A stretch of DNA of 32,635 bases from Chryseobacterium sp. (GTDB lineage: Bacteria > Bacteroidota > Bacteroidia > Flavobacteriales > Weeksellaceae): assembly GCA_015478785.1 (NCBI GenBank), contig JADMKO010000053.1:1-32635 (forward strand), written 5' to 3'. Below the pieces are notes generated by a model. That model ran no database searches, had not been told where the DNA came from, and worked only from the letters and a program-made list of their open reading frames with translations. Position numbers and translations under genes: made by a program. Shown here in pieces: positions 1-9,966 of the stretch (its first letter is position 1; every line of letters begins with the position of its first letter).

Positions 1-1181
1 CCCAAGTGAATGGCCATCCATTAATTTATCTCGATAATGCCGCCACTTCTCAAAAACCAGCTTCCGTTATTGGAACTGAAAAAAAATATTATGAAGAACT
101 GAATGCCAATGTTCACAGAGGAATACATTCGCTGAGCCAACTAGCAACAACAGAAATGGAAAATGCGAGAAAAAAGATTCAAACTTTCATTAATGCACAA
201 CACGATTACGAAGTCATCTTCACCCGCGGAACGACAGAAGGAATCAATCTTTTGGCCTATGCAGTCTCCAATTCCCGGCTTTTGAAGGAAGGCGACGAAA
301 TTATCATTTCACATCTGGAGCACCATTCTAATATTGTTCCCTGGCAAATGTTATGCGAGAGAACTGGTGCTGTTCTGAAGGTAATTCCAATGGATGAAAA
401 CGGAATACTACAGTTGGATTTCTTAGAAAAAAACCTCAGTGAAAAAACAAAAGTAGCTTCTTTCAATTATGTTTCCAACGCCCTTGGAATCGTGAATCCA
501 ATAAAAGAAATGATTTCAATGATCCGGAAAAATTCGGGGGCTTTCATTATTATTGACGGAGCACAGGCGGTTCCTCATTTTAAAATTGATGTTCAGAAAA
601 TGGACTGCGATTTTTTCGTGTTTTCCGGACATAAAATGTACGCACCTACAGGAACCGGAATCTTGTATGGAAAGGAAGAAATTCTGAATTCTCTTCAGCC
701 TTTTCATGGTGGTGGCGAAATGATAGAAACCTGTTCTTTTACCAAAACCAGCTATGCCGCTTTGCCTTTTAAATTTGAAGCAGGGACGCCAAATATCGCC
801 GGGAACATTACATTGGGCGCTGCTGTAGATTTCATGAACTCAGTAGGTATTGAGAATATTCAAACGCATGAAAATAAATTATTAGCGTATGCTCAGCAGA
901 AACTTCTGGACATCGGAAATTTAAAAATATATGGCAAAAAAGCTCCCCGAACCGGAGTAGTTTCCTTCACGCTCAATAGCGCAGGAATCGCTTCCGATGC
1001 CGGAATGATCCTGGATAAACTGGGAATTGCCGTTAGAACCGGGCATCACTGTACGCAACCCATTATGGATTTTTATAATATTGCCGGAACCATTCGGGCG
1101 AGTTTTGCAGTTTACAATACGCTGGAAGAAATTGATATTTTCGCTGAAGGAATCGTAAAAGCCCAAAGAATGTTAAGTTAA
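1..1181 (+). CDS. sufS: Cysteine desulfurase SufS (5' end outside window)
   Basis: PLP-dependent cysteine desulfurase that removes sulfur from L-cysteine for the SUF iron-sulfur cluster pathway; cytoplasmic. The family N-terminal signature YLDNAATSQKP is followed by class-V aminotransferase features. The PLP lysine lies in SGHKMYAPTGTG (about residue 210 of the track ORF) and the persulfide cysteine in RTGHHCTQP (about residue 349). The track begins at a GTG at base 6, but the frame stays open to the edge (CAA before it), and family members have roughly 10-20 more residues before this point. The true start is therefore upstream and the gene is only partly visible. It converges on rodA with 6 bases between the stop codons; I see no hairpin terminator there. 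Confidence 0.93.
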   Translation, partial: QVNGHPLIYLDNAATSQKPASVIGTEKKYYEELNANVHRGIHSLSQLATTEMENARKKIQTFINAQHDYEVIFTRGTTEGINLLAYAVSNSRLLKEGDEIIISHLEHHSNIVPWQMLCERTGAVLKVIPMDENGILQLDFLEKNLSEKTKVASFNYVSNALGIVNPIKEMISMIRKNSGAFIIIDGAQAVPHFKIDVQKMDCDFFVFSGHKMYAPTGTGILYGKEEILNSLQPFHGGGEMIETCSFTKTSYAALPFKFEAGTPNIAGNITLGAAVDFMNSVGIENIQTHENKLLAYAQQKLLDIGNLKIYGKKAPRTGVVSFTLNSAGIASDAGMILDKLGIAVRTGHHCTQPIMDFYNIAGTIRASFAVYNTLEEIDIFAEGIVKAQRMLS

Positions 1182-1187
1182 AAAGAA

Positions 1188-2417
1188 TCAAACCAATGAA
1201 TTGCGGTCGTTGTAATTCAATTTAAAAAATATAAAAGCCATAATAGAAAACGCCAGAAGCGAACTTCCACCATAACTGAAATACGGCAGCGGAATTCCTA
1301 CAGTTGGAAAAAGTCCCATGACCATTCCGATATTAATGGCGAAATGCACGAAAAGAATGGAAGCGAAACAGTATCCAAACACCCGATTGAAAGCCGTTTT
1401 CTGCTTTTCAGCAAGATAATAAATGCGGGCAATAAAAATAGTGTACGCCAGAATCAACAAAGTGCTTCCTACAAATCCCCACTCTTCTCCCACGGTACAG
1501 AAAATGTAATCGGTTTCCTGTTCAGGCACAAATTTTCCCTGGGTTACAGAGCCTTGCTGATATCCTTTTCCGGAAAAACCACCGGAACCGATAGCGGTTT
1601 TGGAATACAAAAGATTATATCCTGAAGTATCCCGAAATGCTCTTTCGCCTTTGTAAAGAACTTCAATCCGTTCCCGCTGATGCTTCGGAAGTTTCTCCAG
1701 AATTACAGGCCCGGCAAAAGCAATACCGCACAATATTCCTAAAGATCCCACCAACATTCCGATGCTGATGACATTCCATGAGATTTTCCGATAATTCATA
1801 AAAACAAAAATCCCACCTATTAACAAGACAGTCAGCGCAATATAGAGCGGATTTATAGCCAACGAAAGCGAAAAAATGCTTACCAGCAAAAGACCAATAC
1901 CGAAAAACCAACCGCTCAGCCCTTCTCTATATAACGCAATAAGAAAAGCGGAAAACACGAGCAGTGAACCCACATCGGGAATGGCCAACACAATAATCGC
2001 CGGAATACCAATAATAAAAAAAGCGGTTCGCAGTGATTTTTTATGTTTCAGATTAAAATCGGGGCCGGAAACATAGTTGGAAAGCATGAGGGCTGCTCCG
2101 ATTTTAGCAAACTCTACAGGCTGCATCGTGAAACCACCGAATTTATACCAATTTTTTTGTCCGAGAATCTCCGTTCCGAAAGGAAATAATCCTAATAACA
2201 ATAACACCCCGAGAATATAAAATATCCCTGAAAAATTTTCAAAAAAATTACTTCTTGAAAGAAAAATAACAATTCCTACAAAAAGAGAAATCATAAAAAA
2301 GAAGAACTGTTTCTGCCCCAAAGCCTGATCCACACTATAGATATTCGCTACAGCAAAAGAACAGATGAGCAGATACAGCCCCAAACTTAATTTATCTATT
2401 CCCGCGGCCCACTTCAT
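1188..2417 (-). CDS. rodA: RodA, SEDS-family peptidoglycan glycosyltransferase
   Basis: Polytopic inner-membrane SEDS protein (409 aa) that polymerises glycan strands during lateral wall growth, working with PBP2. About ten hydrophobic segments are visible. SEDS landmarks include QPVEFAKIGAAL, the large loop with GSGGFSGKGYQQGSVTQGKFVPEQETDYIF, and the C-terminal GIPLPYFSYGGSS. Its start overlaps the end of the PBP2 gene by 4 bases, implying translational coupling. It is the last gene of the mreB-mreC-mreD-mrdA-rodA operon. RodA is preferred over FtsW because of its PBP2 and Mre neighbours. Confidence 0.95.
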   Translation of the reverse strand: MKWAAGIDKLSLGLYLLICSFAVANIYSVDQALGQKQFFFFMISLFVGIVIFLSRSNFFENFSGIFYILGVLLLLGLFPFGTEILGQKNWYKFGGFTMQPVEFAKIGAALMLSNYVSGPDFNLKHKKSLRTAFFIIGIPAIIVLAIPDVGSLLVFSAFLIALYREGLSGWFFGIGLLLVSIFSLSLAINPLYIALTVLLIGGIFVFMNYRKISWNVISIGMLVGSLGILCGIAFAGPVILEKLPKHQRERIEVLYKGERAFRDTSGYNLLYSKTAIGSGGFSGKGYQQGSVTQGKFVPEQETDYIFCTVGEEWGFVGSTLLILAYTIFIARIYYLAEKQKTAFNRVFGYCFASILFVHFAINIGMVMGLFPTVGIPLPYFSYGGSSLLAFSIMAFIFFKLNYNDRNSLV

Positions 2418-4432
2418 TGGTTTTGTTGTTTAGTTTTTGTATTCCTCATTTTCGATTGGAGAGAATCTCTTTTCTGAAGAAGTTTGTTTCTCACCGGTTC
2501 ACTTTTGATGAATCTCAGGCTGTCCTTTATTTCCAAAAGCCGAATCGAATCTTTGTCAGGTTCCTTATACAAGCCTTTTCTTTTTAAATCTGCAATCCAT
2601 TGTCTTCGATATTCGGGCATAAAACTGGCGTTGACAAGCTTATTATAAAGATGTTCCCGTTTCAGATCCCCGGTCAGATATTTTTCCGCAATTACCGTAG
2701 CAGCCGGGCCTGCCCAAGTGGATCCGAAACCTGCATGTTCCATCAAGGCAACCACAACAATTTTAGGTTTATCAGCAGGCGCAATGAGTACAAAAACCGA
2801 ATTGTCTTTTCCCTGCGGAACCTGTGCTGTACCCGTTTTTGCCAATTGAGTAAAATCGTTGGATTTCAGTCCACGCGCTGTTCCGGCGAGTACTACCGCT
2901 TCCATACCCTTCAAAATAGGTTCGTAATGTTTTGCATCAACCAGTGTTTTATGCTTCACCTTAAATCTGGGATCCGGATTGGGTTTTCCATCGATTAGTT
3001 TTACAATATGGGGAGTATAAAACCAGCCTTTATTGGCAATTGCCGCAACACCATTGGCCAATTGTAACGGTGTCAGCATCACATCACCCTGTCCCATTCC
3101 ATTGAAAACGGAGCCGTTTCTGGTAATATCAGAAAACCAGTCTTTTTTTCCGCTTCTTTTTTCATAAAATTTTCCATCAGGAATTCTGCCTCTCACTCCT
3201 GTAGCCAAGTCATTATTCAGAAAAACACCGAACCCGAAACTTTCCATAATAGCTTTCCATTCGTCAATAGCTTTGGAAGGATTTCCCGGATATTTGTTCA
3301 TAATGGCAATAAATGCATATGAAAAATAGCAGTTGCTGGAGACCCGTATTGACGGAACCAGCGGATCTGCTCCGCCATGTCCTTTTATTCGCAATCCTTT
3401 ATAATTAAATCCACGTCCGCACGGGAAAATGGTATTTTCATCCATCACGCCCATCTGCATTCCGGCAAGTGCCGTAAACATTTTAAAGGTGGAACCGGGC
3501 ATGTGAGCAGACTGTATCGACCGGTCGAACATCGGCATATTAAACAAATCTTTCTGCAGATTGTAGAGATTTTTAGATTTGTCGGGGCCGGTAAAAAGAT
3601 TAGGATCGATATCGGGACCGGAAGCTAACACCAGAATTTCGCCCGTATTGGGGTCCAATGCTACAATGCCACCTCTTTTATTGACCATCATTTCCTCGGC
3701 CATTCTCTGCAAATCATAGTCAATGGTTAGGGTAATATCTTCTCCCGAAACTTCTTCTTTGTCCAGTTTTCCATCCTTGTAAGAACCGATGCTTCTCAAC
3801 TTGATGTCTTTTTGGATGTATTTCAGCCCTTTTTCGCCTCGAAGATGTTTTTCGTAAGATTTTTCAACTCCGGACTTTCCAATAAAATCTCCGGGAAGAT
3901 AATAGAGTGAATCTTTTTTGATGTCATTTTCGTTTACTTCATTGGTATATCCCAACAGGTTGCCCGATGTAGAAACTTCGTACTGTCGTTGTGGCCTGGA
4001 AACAATACTGAACGCAGGATATTTAAAGATAATTTCCTGAATTTTAGCCATTTTCTCGCGACTGAGATTCTTTACAAAAGTCATCGGTGTAAGGCGGGAA
4101 TAATATTTTTCCTTGCTGATTTCTTCGATACGTTTTACAAAGTCACTTTTACTGATTTCCATTAAATTGCAAAAACCGATGGTGTCAAAATCCGGGCGCA
4201 TCAGAGCTTGTGTAAAAGAGATTTCATAAGCCGGCTGATTTCCTACCAAAATTCTTCCGTTCCGGTCAAAAATAACGCCTCTCTGTGGAATGACATATTC
4301 TATTTTTATGGAAGTATTGGCTGCGTTCAGCGCATAACGGTCTGTAAACAACTGCAAATACGCCAGCCTTGCTATAAAAATTACAGCAAGAATTCCTAAA
4401 ACGATGATTATTTTTAAAAATTGTGGTTTCAA
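2414..4432 (-). CDS. mrdA: Penicillin-binding protein 2 (elongation transpeptidase)
   Basis: Class B penicillin-binding protein (672 aa) that cross-links peptidoglycan in the elongasome. One N-terminal transmembrane helix (about residues 7-28) is followed by a dimerisation/pedestal domain beginning near RGVIFDRNGR, then the transpeptidase domain. The three catalytic motifs are present: STFK (Ser314, Lys317), SSN (365-367) and KTG (532-534). The extreme C-terminus (about 610-672) is a charged Lys/Gln-rich tail. The gene overlaps mreD upstream and rodA downstream by 4 bases each, a tight operon. Confidence 0.95.
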   Translation of the reverse strand: MKPQFLKIIIVLGILAVIFIARLAYLQLFTDRYALNAANTSIKIEYVIPQRGVIFDRNGRILVGNQPAYEISFTQALMRPDFDTIGFCNLMEISKSDFVKRIEEISKEKYYSRLTPMTFVKNLSREKMAKIQEIIFKYPAFSIVSRPQRQYEVSTSGNLLGYTNEVNENDIKKDSLYYLPGDFIGKSGVEKSYEKHLRGEKGLKYIQKDIKLRSIGSYKDGKLDKEEVSGEDITLTIDYDLQRMAEEMMVNKRGGIVALDPNTGEILVLASGPDIDPNLFTGPDKSKNLYNLQKDLFNMPMFDRSIQSAHMPGSTFKMFTALAGMQMGVMDENTIFPCGRGFNYKGLRIKGHGGADPLVPSIRVSSNCYFSYAFIAIMNKYPGNPSKAIDEWKAIMESFGFGVFLNNDLATGVRGRIPDGKFYEKRSGKKDWFSDITRNGSVFNGMGQGDVMLTPLQLANGVAAIANKGWFYTPHIVKLIDGKPNPDPRFKVKHKTLVDAKHYEPILKGMEAVVLAGTARGLKSNDFTQLAKTGTAQVPQGKDNSVFVLIAPADKPKIVVVALMEHAGFGSTWAGPAATVIAEKYLTGDLKREHLYNKLVNASFMPEYRRQWIADLKRKGLYKEPDKDSIRLLEIKDSLRFIKSEPVRNKLLQKRDSLQSKMRNTKTKQQNQ

Positions 4433-4935
4433 ATCCTTTGTTTGATTTTAAAAATCAAAGCATACAAAACGATAAATATAAAAGAAATAATGCTGGAAAT
4501 CAACACATTCAGCAATATATCGAAAATACGGCTGAGTTTGAAGAACTCAATAAACTGAACCAGAAGCTGATAAAAGAAAATACTGGTAAGGATAAACAAT
4601 AAAAATCGTGGCCATTGCAACGAACTGAAAGAGAAAAAATCGGTCGTGGTATCAGTTGACGTTCTGAAAATAAGAGTCCTGAAATAAGCAATAGCGGTGG
4701 TAGCAAATGCATTGATTCCCCAGGTTCCTAAAAAAGCGTCGATACAAAGCCCAAGCAAAAAACTGAGCGCCAAAAATTGATACCTGTTTCTGAAAAAAGG
4801 ATAGAACATGACAAAAACCGGATACAGCACCGGCGTATATTCTCCGGAAAGGGTAATTCTGTTCAGCACGAAAACCTGAAGAGCCACCAAAAAGGCGATC
4901 AGTAAAAAATCAGTAAAAAGTGTTCTGCTAATCAT
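4429..4935 (-). CDS. mreD: Rod shape-determining protein MreD
   Basis: Small integral inner-membrane protein (168 aa, about five hydrophobic helices) of the elongasome that links MreC to the PBP2/RodA pair. Sequence conservation in this family is low, so the call relies on size, topology, the FLLGLCIDAFLGTWGINA stretch and above all its place between mreC and mrdA. It overlaps mreC by 8 bases and mrdA by 4. Confidence 0.88.
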   Translation of the reverse strand: MISRTLFTDFLLIAFLVALQVFVLNRITLSGEYTPVLYPVFVMFYPFFRNRYQFLALSFLLGLCIDAFLGTWGINAFATTAIAYFRTLIFRTSTDTTTDFFSFSSLQWPRFLLFILTSIFFYQLLVQFIEFFKLSRIFDILLNVLISSIISFIFIVLYALIFKIKQRI

Positions 4936-5782
4936 TCTCTCGATCTATCGTAGCTTGCAACGTATCCTGAATTTTTTGGATTTCCAATTTTTTCAGATTT
5001 TTCACTACATATATTTTGCTCAATGTTCCCATTTTCTCACTCAGTTCCACGGAAATATCCCAAAACCCGGTTTTGCTGTCTACTTCATATCCGGCAACAG
5101 TTCCAATCATAATCCCCTGAGGGAAAATAGCTGATTTCCCGTCTGTTACTACGGTATCACCTACATTCAGCGGAACATATTTTGGAATATCGGCAAGATG
5201 CATAATTCTGGAATTTTCACCCTTCCAAATCAGCGTACCGAAATAACCGGAATTCTTCAGTGAGGCGTTCAGTCTTATTTTATTGGTACTCAAAACCGAT
5301 TGTACAAGAGCGTAATTATTGGTCGTATTGATGATAATTCCTGCAATTCCGTTTGGGGCAATAACGCCCATTTTAGGAAGTACGCCGTCTCTTTTTCCGC
5401 GGTTGATAGTAAAATAGTTGTCTTTTCTGTTGATGCTATTGAAAATGATTTCACCGTCAACGAAAGTATAAATCTGTCCGCCCCCTAGGGTATCATGAAC
5501 TTTTCTGAATTTAGGTTTTTCATGACCCTCTTTTCCATAAAGTTCCTCCATAAGAACTTTATTCTGAGCTACCAGATCCTCGTTAATTTGCTTCAGTTTC
5601 AGATAAGAAGTTCCTTCATCAATATATCCGGACACCCAGGAATTGAATGCCGCTGTTTGTGCAGCAAACCACGATTGTTGCATTGAATTTCGGGTGAAAA
5701 TGAGAATCAATGCAATAATTTGCAATAGTAAAAAGAACATGAAAAAACTGTTCTTTGAAAATAATCTCATCAAAAACCCCAT
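4928..5782 (-). CDS. mreC: Rod shape-determining protein MreC
   Basis: Bitopic elongasome protein (284 aa) with a short cytoplasmic start, one transmembrane helix (about residues 13-30), a coiled-coil stretch (about 60-85) and a periplasmic double beta-barrel domain that includes the family-like GKRDGVLPKMGVIAPNGIAG segment. It forms periplasmic assemblies that activate PBP2. It sits 24 bases downstream of mreB and overlaps mreD by 8 bases. The track start is MGFLMRLFSK; Met5 is an alternative start. Confidence 0.93.
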   Translation of the reverse strand: MGFLMRLFSKNSFFMFFLLLQIIALILIFTRNSMQQSWFAAQTAAFNSWVSGYIDEGTSYLKLKQINEDLVAQNKVLMEELYGKEGHEKPKFRKVHDTLGGGQIYTFVDGEIIFNSINRKDNYFTINRGKRDGVLPKMGVIAPNGIAGIIINTTNNYALVQSVLSTNKIRLNASLKNSGYFGTLIWKGENSRIMHLADIPKYVPLNVGDTVVTDGKSAIFPQGIMIGTVAGYEVDSKTGFWDISVELSEKMGTLSKIYVVKNLKKLEIQKIQDTLQATIDREND

Positions 5783-5806
5783 TCCCTAAAACAACGAAAT
5801 TTAAAC

Positions 5807-6832
5807 TTATTTAATAAGGAAATTGAATTTATCCATGTTTTTAAGCGCAATACCTGTACCACGAACTACCGCTCTCAGTGGATCTTCCGCAACAAATACT
5901 GGAAGCCCCGTTTTTCTGTGAAGCCTGTCGGACAATCCTCTCAGCAGTGCACCGCCGCCGGCAAGGTAAATTCCGGTTTTATAAATATCTGCGGCCAATT
6001 CCGGTGGTGTCAGTGAAAGCGTTTCCATTACGGCATCTTCAATTCTGATAATAGATTTGTCCAATGCTCTTGCAATTTCCTTGTAGCCCACCATAATTTC
6101 TTTTGGTTTTCCTGTGATCAGGTCGCGTCCCTGAACCGGGATATCCTCAATGTCCACATCCAATTCTTCCACGGCAGATCCAGCTTCAATTTTCACTCTT
6201 TCCGCAGTTCTTTCTCCGATATAAAGATTGTGATGGGTTCTCAAATAATAGGCAATATCACTGGTAAACACGTCTCCTGCAATTTTCACAGATTTGTCGC
6301 AAACGATACCTCCCAAAGCTACGACTGCGATTTCTGTAGTTCCGCCGCCGATGTCAATAATCATATTTCCCTCAGGTTTCTGAACATCAATGCCAACTCC
6401 TATTGCCGCTGCCATTGGCTCATAAATAAGACGGACTTCTTTCGCATTCACTTTTTGGGCACTGTCCCGAACGGCACGTTTCTCAACTTCTGTAATTCCT
6501 GATGGAATACAAATCACAATTCTGAGTGCAGGCTGTATCAATTTTCCTTTAATTCCGGGGATCTGTTTGATAAATTCCTTGATCATGTGTTCCGAAGCGT
6601 GAAAATCTGCAATAACTCCGTCCTTCAGCGGGCGGATGGTTTTAATATCTTCGTGGGTTTTTCCCTGCATGTGCTTTGCCTGTTCACCAACCGCGATGGG
6701 TTTTCCTGTGGAGCGTTCGATGGCGACAATAGAGGGCTGGTCTATAACGATTTTATTATTGTGGATAATCAATGTGTTAGCTGTTCCGAGGTCAATCGCG
6801 ATTTCCTGCGTGAACATATCAAATAAACCCAT
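5807..6832 (-). CDS. mreB: Rod shape-determining protein MreB (bacterial actin)
   Basis: Cytoskeletal ATPase (341 aa, normal family length) that polymerises under the inner membrane and directs lateral wall synthesis. Actin-fold phosphate loops are visible: IAIDLGTANTLI near residue 12 and IDIGGGTTEIAVV near residue 160, plus the adenosine loop LAGGGALLRGL. It is the first gene of the shape operon. A TATCTTTG -7 box lies about 36 bases upstream on the same strand, and hemA is divergently transcribed across 261 bp. Confidence 0.97.
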   Translation of the reverse strand: MGLFDMFTQEIAIDLGTANTLIIHNNKIVIDQPSIVAIERSTGKPIAVGEQAKHMQGKTHEDIKTIRPLKDGVIADFHASEHMIKEFIKQIPGIKGKLIQPALRIVICIPSGITEVEKRAVRDSAQKVNAKEVRLIYEPMAAAIGVGIDVQKPEGNMIIDIGGGTTEIAVVALGGIVCDKSVKIAGDVFTSDIAYYLRTHHNLYIGERTAERVKIEAGSAVEELDVDIEDIPVQGRDLITGKPKEIMVGYKEIARALDKSIIRIEDAVMETLSLTPPELAADIYKTGIYLAGGGALLRGLSDRLHRKTGLPVFVAEDPLRAVVRGTGIALKNMDKFNFLIK

Positions 6833-6867
6833 ATTTTTTTTTGATTTTTAAGTAGAAATTAAGTTTA

Positions 6868-6875
6868 CAAAGATA
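6868..6875 (-). promoter_or_regulatory. -7 promoter element of the mreB operon
   Basis: Read on the minus strand the bases are TATCTTTG, an exact match to the Bacteroidota -7 consensus TAnnTTTG. The transcript would start near 6861, giving a leader of roughly 30 bases before mreB. No clear TTG box is present at the expected -33 spacing, so the call rests on the -7 match and position. Confidence 0.5.
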
Positions 6876-7077
6876 TAAATTTAGAAACATCTCAGGGATT
6901 TAAGTATCTTGAAATTTGGTTAAAGTTTTATTAAATTTACCTTGCTGAAAACAACATCAATTTTAAACCGGAAACCAGAAGATTTTCCCGAAAAAAAGGT
7001 TCTTTTTGATGTTTTATGGACAACAGGCTTAGGTTTTATGAATGACTTTAATCATAGGCCTTTAAATTAAAAATCAG

Positions 7078-7085
7078 TACTTTTG
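7078..7085 (+). promoter_or_regulatory. -7 promoter element of the hemACDE operon
   Basis: TACTTTTG matches TAnnTTTG and ends only 8 bases before the hemA ATG. The transcript would start within a few bases of the start codon, giving a leaderless or nearly leaderless mRNA. No good -33 TTG box is seen. Confidence 0.5.
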
Positions 7086-7093
7086 CGTCTGCT

Positions 7094-8368
7094 ATGAAAC
7101 AGCATCCTGAAATACACAAAACTGCTAATTTTGCCGTGTTAAGCGTGAGCTACGAAAAAGCTGATGCAGAGACCCGGAGCAAGTTTGCGTTCTTTGATGA
7201 ACACATCAAGGATTTTGTACACTCCATTCATGCCGGAAATATGGGAGACGCTTTTGTGGTTTCCACGTGTAACCGTACCGAAATTTATACAACTTCGCAC
7301 AATTATCTGTTGGTAGCCGAAGAGTTCTGCAAAACTACAGGCGTAGCCCTGACGGATTTTATCAAATATGCCAATATCTTCACGAGAGAGGAAGCTCTGA
7401 ACCATCTTTTTCGGGTAGCTGCCGGACTGGAAAGCCAGATTATCGGTGATTTCGAAATTATTGGACAGATCAAAAACGCTTACAACAGGTTCAAAAAAGA
7501 GAAAAAAAACAGCAATCCCTATCTGGAACGGGCCATCAATTCTTCCATTCAGATTTCTAAAAAAATAAAAAACGAAACCGGGATTTCCAATGGAGCAGCC
7601 TCTGTTTCTTACGCTGCGGTACATTATATTCTGAATCATCAGAAACAGATTTCCGATAAAAACATTCTTCTTCTCGGAACCGGCGAAATTGGCCAGAATA
7701 CAGTAGAAAATTTGGTAAAGCACATCTACAAGCCGAGAATAAAAGTGATGAACCGTACTTCAGAAAAGGCGGAGAAAATTGCAGAAAAATATAAAATTCC
7801 TCACATTGCTTTTAGCGATTTGGAAACTGAACTTAAGAACACCGATATTCTGATTGTCGCAACCGGAGCGGCACATCCTATCATTCATCAAAATCATTTC
7901 CCGAACGGAAAAGAGACTCTTGTGATAGATCTTTCTATTCCTAATAATGTTGAAAAAAATATTACCACAAACCCTAATGTAAACCTGGTAGACGTAGATG
8001 AACTTTCCGCACATATCAGCAATACAATGGAACAGCGGAAAAAAGAAATTCCGAAAGCCGAAAAAATCATTAAAGAAATGACCAAGGATTTCACGGAATG
8101 GGAAAAGAAAAGGAAACTGGCTCCGAAAATTCATCATTTTAAAGCTGTTTTAAAGAATATGGAGCGAAATGAAATGCACAATATTCACAAAAAACACAAG
8201 TATGTGGATGTACATGATATGGTACTTTCAGAAAAACTGGTGCAGAAAATTACCAATCGATTTGCAAAATATATTATCGATCATCCCTGGAAAGCAGAGG
8301 AAATCAGCCAGTTGATGCACGAGATTTTAGTAGAACACCCCAATAACGAATTTAATGAAAAGCATTAG
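7094..8368 (+). CDS. hemA: Glutamyl-tRNA reductase HemA
   Basis: Catalyses NADPH-dependent reduction of glutamyl-tRNA(Glu) to glutamate-1-semialdehyde, the first committed step of C5-pathway tetrapyrrole synthesis. Length is 424 aa. The catalytic cysteine is Cys59 in VVSTCNRTEIY. The NADP-binding Rossmann part is marked by LLLGTGEIGQNTV, and the C-terminal helical dimerisation domain follows. The start is the ATG just after the -7 box. It overlaps hemC by 14 bases and leads a hemA-hemC-hemD-hemE operon; hemB and hemL are not in the window. Confidence 0.96.
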   Translation: MKQHPEIHKTANFAVLSVSYEKADAETRSKFAFFDEHIKDFVHSIHAGNMGDAFVVSTCNRTEIYTTSHNYLLVAEEFCKTTGVALTDFIKYANIFTREEALNHLFRVAAGLESQIIGDFEIIGQIKNAYNRFKKEKKNSNPYLERAINSSIQISKKIKNETGISNGAASVSYAAVHYILNHQKQISDKNILLLGTGEIGQNTVENLVKHIYKPRIKVMNRTSEKAEKIAEKYKIPHIAFSDLETELKNTDILIVATGAAHPIIHQNHFPNGKETLVIDLSIPNNVEKNITTNPNVNLVDVDELSAHISNTMEQRKKEIPKAEKIIKEMTKDFTEWEKKRKLAPKIHHFKAVLKNMERNEMHNIHKKHKYVDVHDMVLSEKLVQKITNRFAKYIIDHPWKAEEISQLMHEILVEHPNNEFNEKH

Positions 8369-9266
8369 AATCGGCACCCGAAATTCACCTTTGGCACTAT
8401 GGCAAGCCCGTGAAGTGGCAAGACATCTTCAGAATCTGAATTATACTACTGAAATTGTCCCCATTATTTCTACCGGCGATCAGAACCTGACCCAGCCTTT
8501 GTATGCCATGGGAATCACCGGGATTTTCACCAAAGATCTGGATATTGCCCTTTTAAACAAAGAAATAGATATTGCAGTTCATTCTCTGAAAGACGTTCCT
8601 ACACAATTGCCCGATCAAATAAAAATCGTCAGTTATTTACAGAGAGATTTTCATCAGGACGTTCTGGTGAGAAAACAATCTGCACAAACCCTTGACTTAA
8701 AAGATCTTAAAATTGCCACGAGCAGCCTTCGCAGAAGAGCTTTCTGGCTGAAAGAACTTCCGGATACTGAATTTTCAGATATCCGCGGCAATGTCCAAAC
8801 CCGTCTTCGGAAATTGGAAGAACAGGATTTTGATGCTACAATTTTCTCTCTGGCCGGACTTAAAAGAATCAATATTAATATTTCTCACGAGGAAATTCCG
8901 GGTATGATCTCAGCTGCATCGCAAGGCGTTGTAGCCGTTGCTGGACATGAAGAAAATGCGGAAATTAACGAAGTTCTGACACGAATCAACCATCGGGAAA
9001 CCCAAATATGTGTAGAAATAGAACGTAATTTCCTGAAAACTTTAGAAGGTGGATGTACGGCTCCTATCGGTGCTTTTGCTGAGTATGAAGATGAAAAAAT
9101 CCGCTTCATCGGAAGACTATGTTCTCTGGACGGCAAAAACTGTATTCAAACAGATGAAATTTTTGATTACGAAGAAAACAGAAACTTCGGCGAAGAACTG
9201 GCGCAAAAAATCCTGAACAACGGCGGAAAAGCCGTAATGGAAGAAATAAAACAACAACTGGGCTGA
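8355..9266 (+). CDS. hemC: Hydroxymethylbilane synthase (porphobilinogen deaminase) HemC
   Basis: Condenses four porphobilinogen molecules into hydroxymethylbilane; cytoplasmic. Length 303 aa, normal. Seen: N-terminal IRIGTRNSPLALWQA, catalytic Asp80 in AVHSLKDVP, the arginine-rich SSLRRRA substrate site, and the dipyrromethane-cofactor cysteine Cys234 in LEGGCTAPIGAF. Its start lies inside the end of hemA (14-base overlap), so translation is likely coupled. Confidence 0.97.
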   Translation: MKSIRIGTRNSPLALWQAREVARHLQNLNYTTEIVPIISTGDQNLTQPLYAMGITGIFTKDLDIALLNKEIDIAVHSLKDVPTQLPDQIKIVSYLQRDFHQDVLVRKQSAQTLDLKDLKIATSSLRRRAFWLKELPDTEFSDIRGNVQTRLRKLEEQDFDATIFSLAGLKRININISHEEIPGMISAASQGVVAVAGHEENAEINEVLTRINHRETQICVEIERNFLKTLEGGCTAPIGAFAEYEDEKIRFIGRLCSLDGKNCIQTDEIFDYEENRNFGEELAQKILNNGGKAVMEEIKQQLG

Positions 9267-9271
9267 AGACA

Positions 9272-9964
9272 ATGAAGGTTCTGTTCACAAAAAATAATCT
9301 GGACACCGAAATTATTTCTGAAAAAATCGGAGACCAATTTTCTTATGATTTCGTGGAAGTAATCGAGATAAAGCCTTTGTTTGTCCCGCATTTTGACCTG
9401 AAAGATTCTTCGCTTATATTCACCAGTGTCAATGCTGTGGAAAGTTTTTTCCAAAACGGATTCCTTCCTAACGAAGATTTCACCAGCAAGAATTTCAACA
9501 AAATATATTGTGTAGGACAGAAAACAAAAAAACGGATTCGGGATTATGGTTTTGGAACTTTCAAAGTGAAAAAACACGCCCGCGAACTCTGTGATTTTAT
9601 CATCGAACATTCCGCAAAAGAACGCTTTCTGCACTTCTGTGGAAATCTGGCGCTGGATGTTCTGGACAAAGCGCTTCCGTTGCAAAACATTTCTTATCGG
9701 AAGATTTTCATGTATGAAACTACGCTGCTCTACCCAAAAATTGAGAACAATTACGATGCTGTTGTTTTTTTCAGCCCGAGTGGCGTGCGAAGTTTTATAA
9801 AACACAACAGTTTAGAAAATAAAAAGATATTTTCTATCGGATTGACCACTTCCGAAGAAATTGAAAAACACACCGACAGCAAAATAATTACCAGCAAGGA
9901 AATCAGCCTGGATGATGTTTTGAGACTGATTTCAAAAGAAGCTGAAAAGCAAAACAAAAATTAA
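9272..9964 (+). CDS. hemD: Uroporphyrinogen-III synthase HemD
   Basis: Cyclises hydroxymethylbilane to uroporphyrinogen III with ring-D inversion. The 230-aa protein fits the two-domain HemD fold, and patches such as [13 protein letters not shown] and [13 protein letters not shown] match family positions. HemD sequences diverge strongly, so the call depends partly on position between hemC (5 bases away) and hemE (2 bases away). Confidence 0.88.
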   Translation: MKVLFTKNNLDTEIISEKIGDQFSYDFVEVIEIKPLFVPHFDLKDSSLIFTSVNAVESFFQNGFLPNEDFTSKNFNKIYCVGQKTKKRIRDYGFGTFKVKKHARELCDFIIEHSAKERFLHFCGNLALDVLDKALPLQNISYRKIFMYETTLLYPKIENNYDAVVFFSPSGVRSFIKHNSLENKKIFSIGLTTSEEIEKHTDSKIITSKEISLDDVLRLISKEAEKQNKN

Positions 9965-9966
9965 TT

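Noticed and set aside
6833-7093. Search for a small gene or structured RNA in the 261-bp mreB-hemA interval
   Set aside because: Only two divergent -7 boxes and weak short inverted repeats (TATGA/TCATA) were seen; no coding frame or convincing riboswitch-like fold.
9167-9805. 212-aa minus-strand ORF opposite hemC/hemD
   Set aside because: Antisense shadow of a coherent hem operon; no domain and atypical composition.
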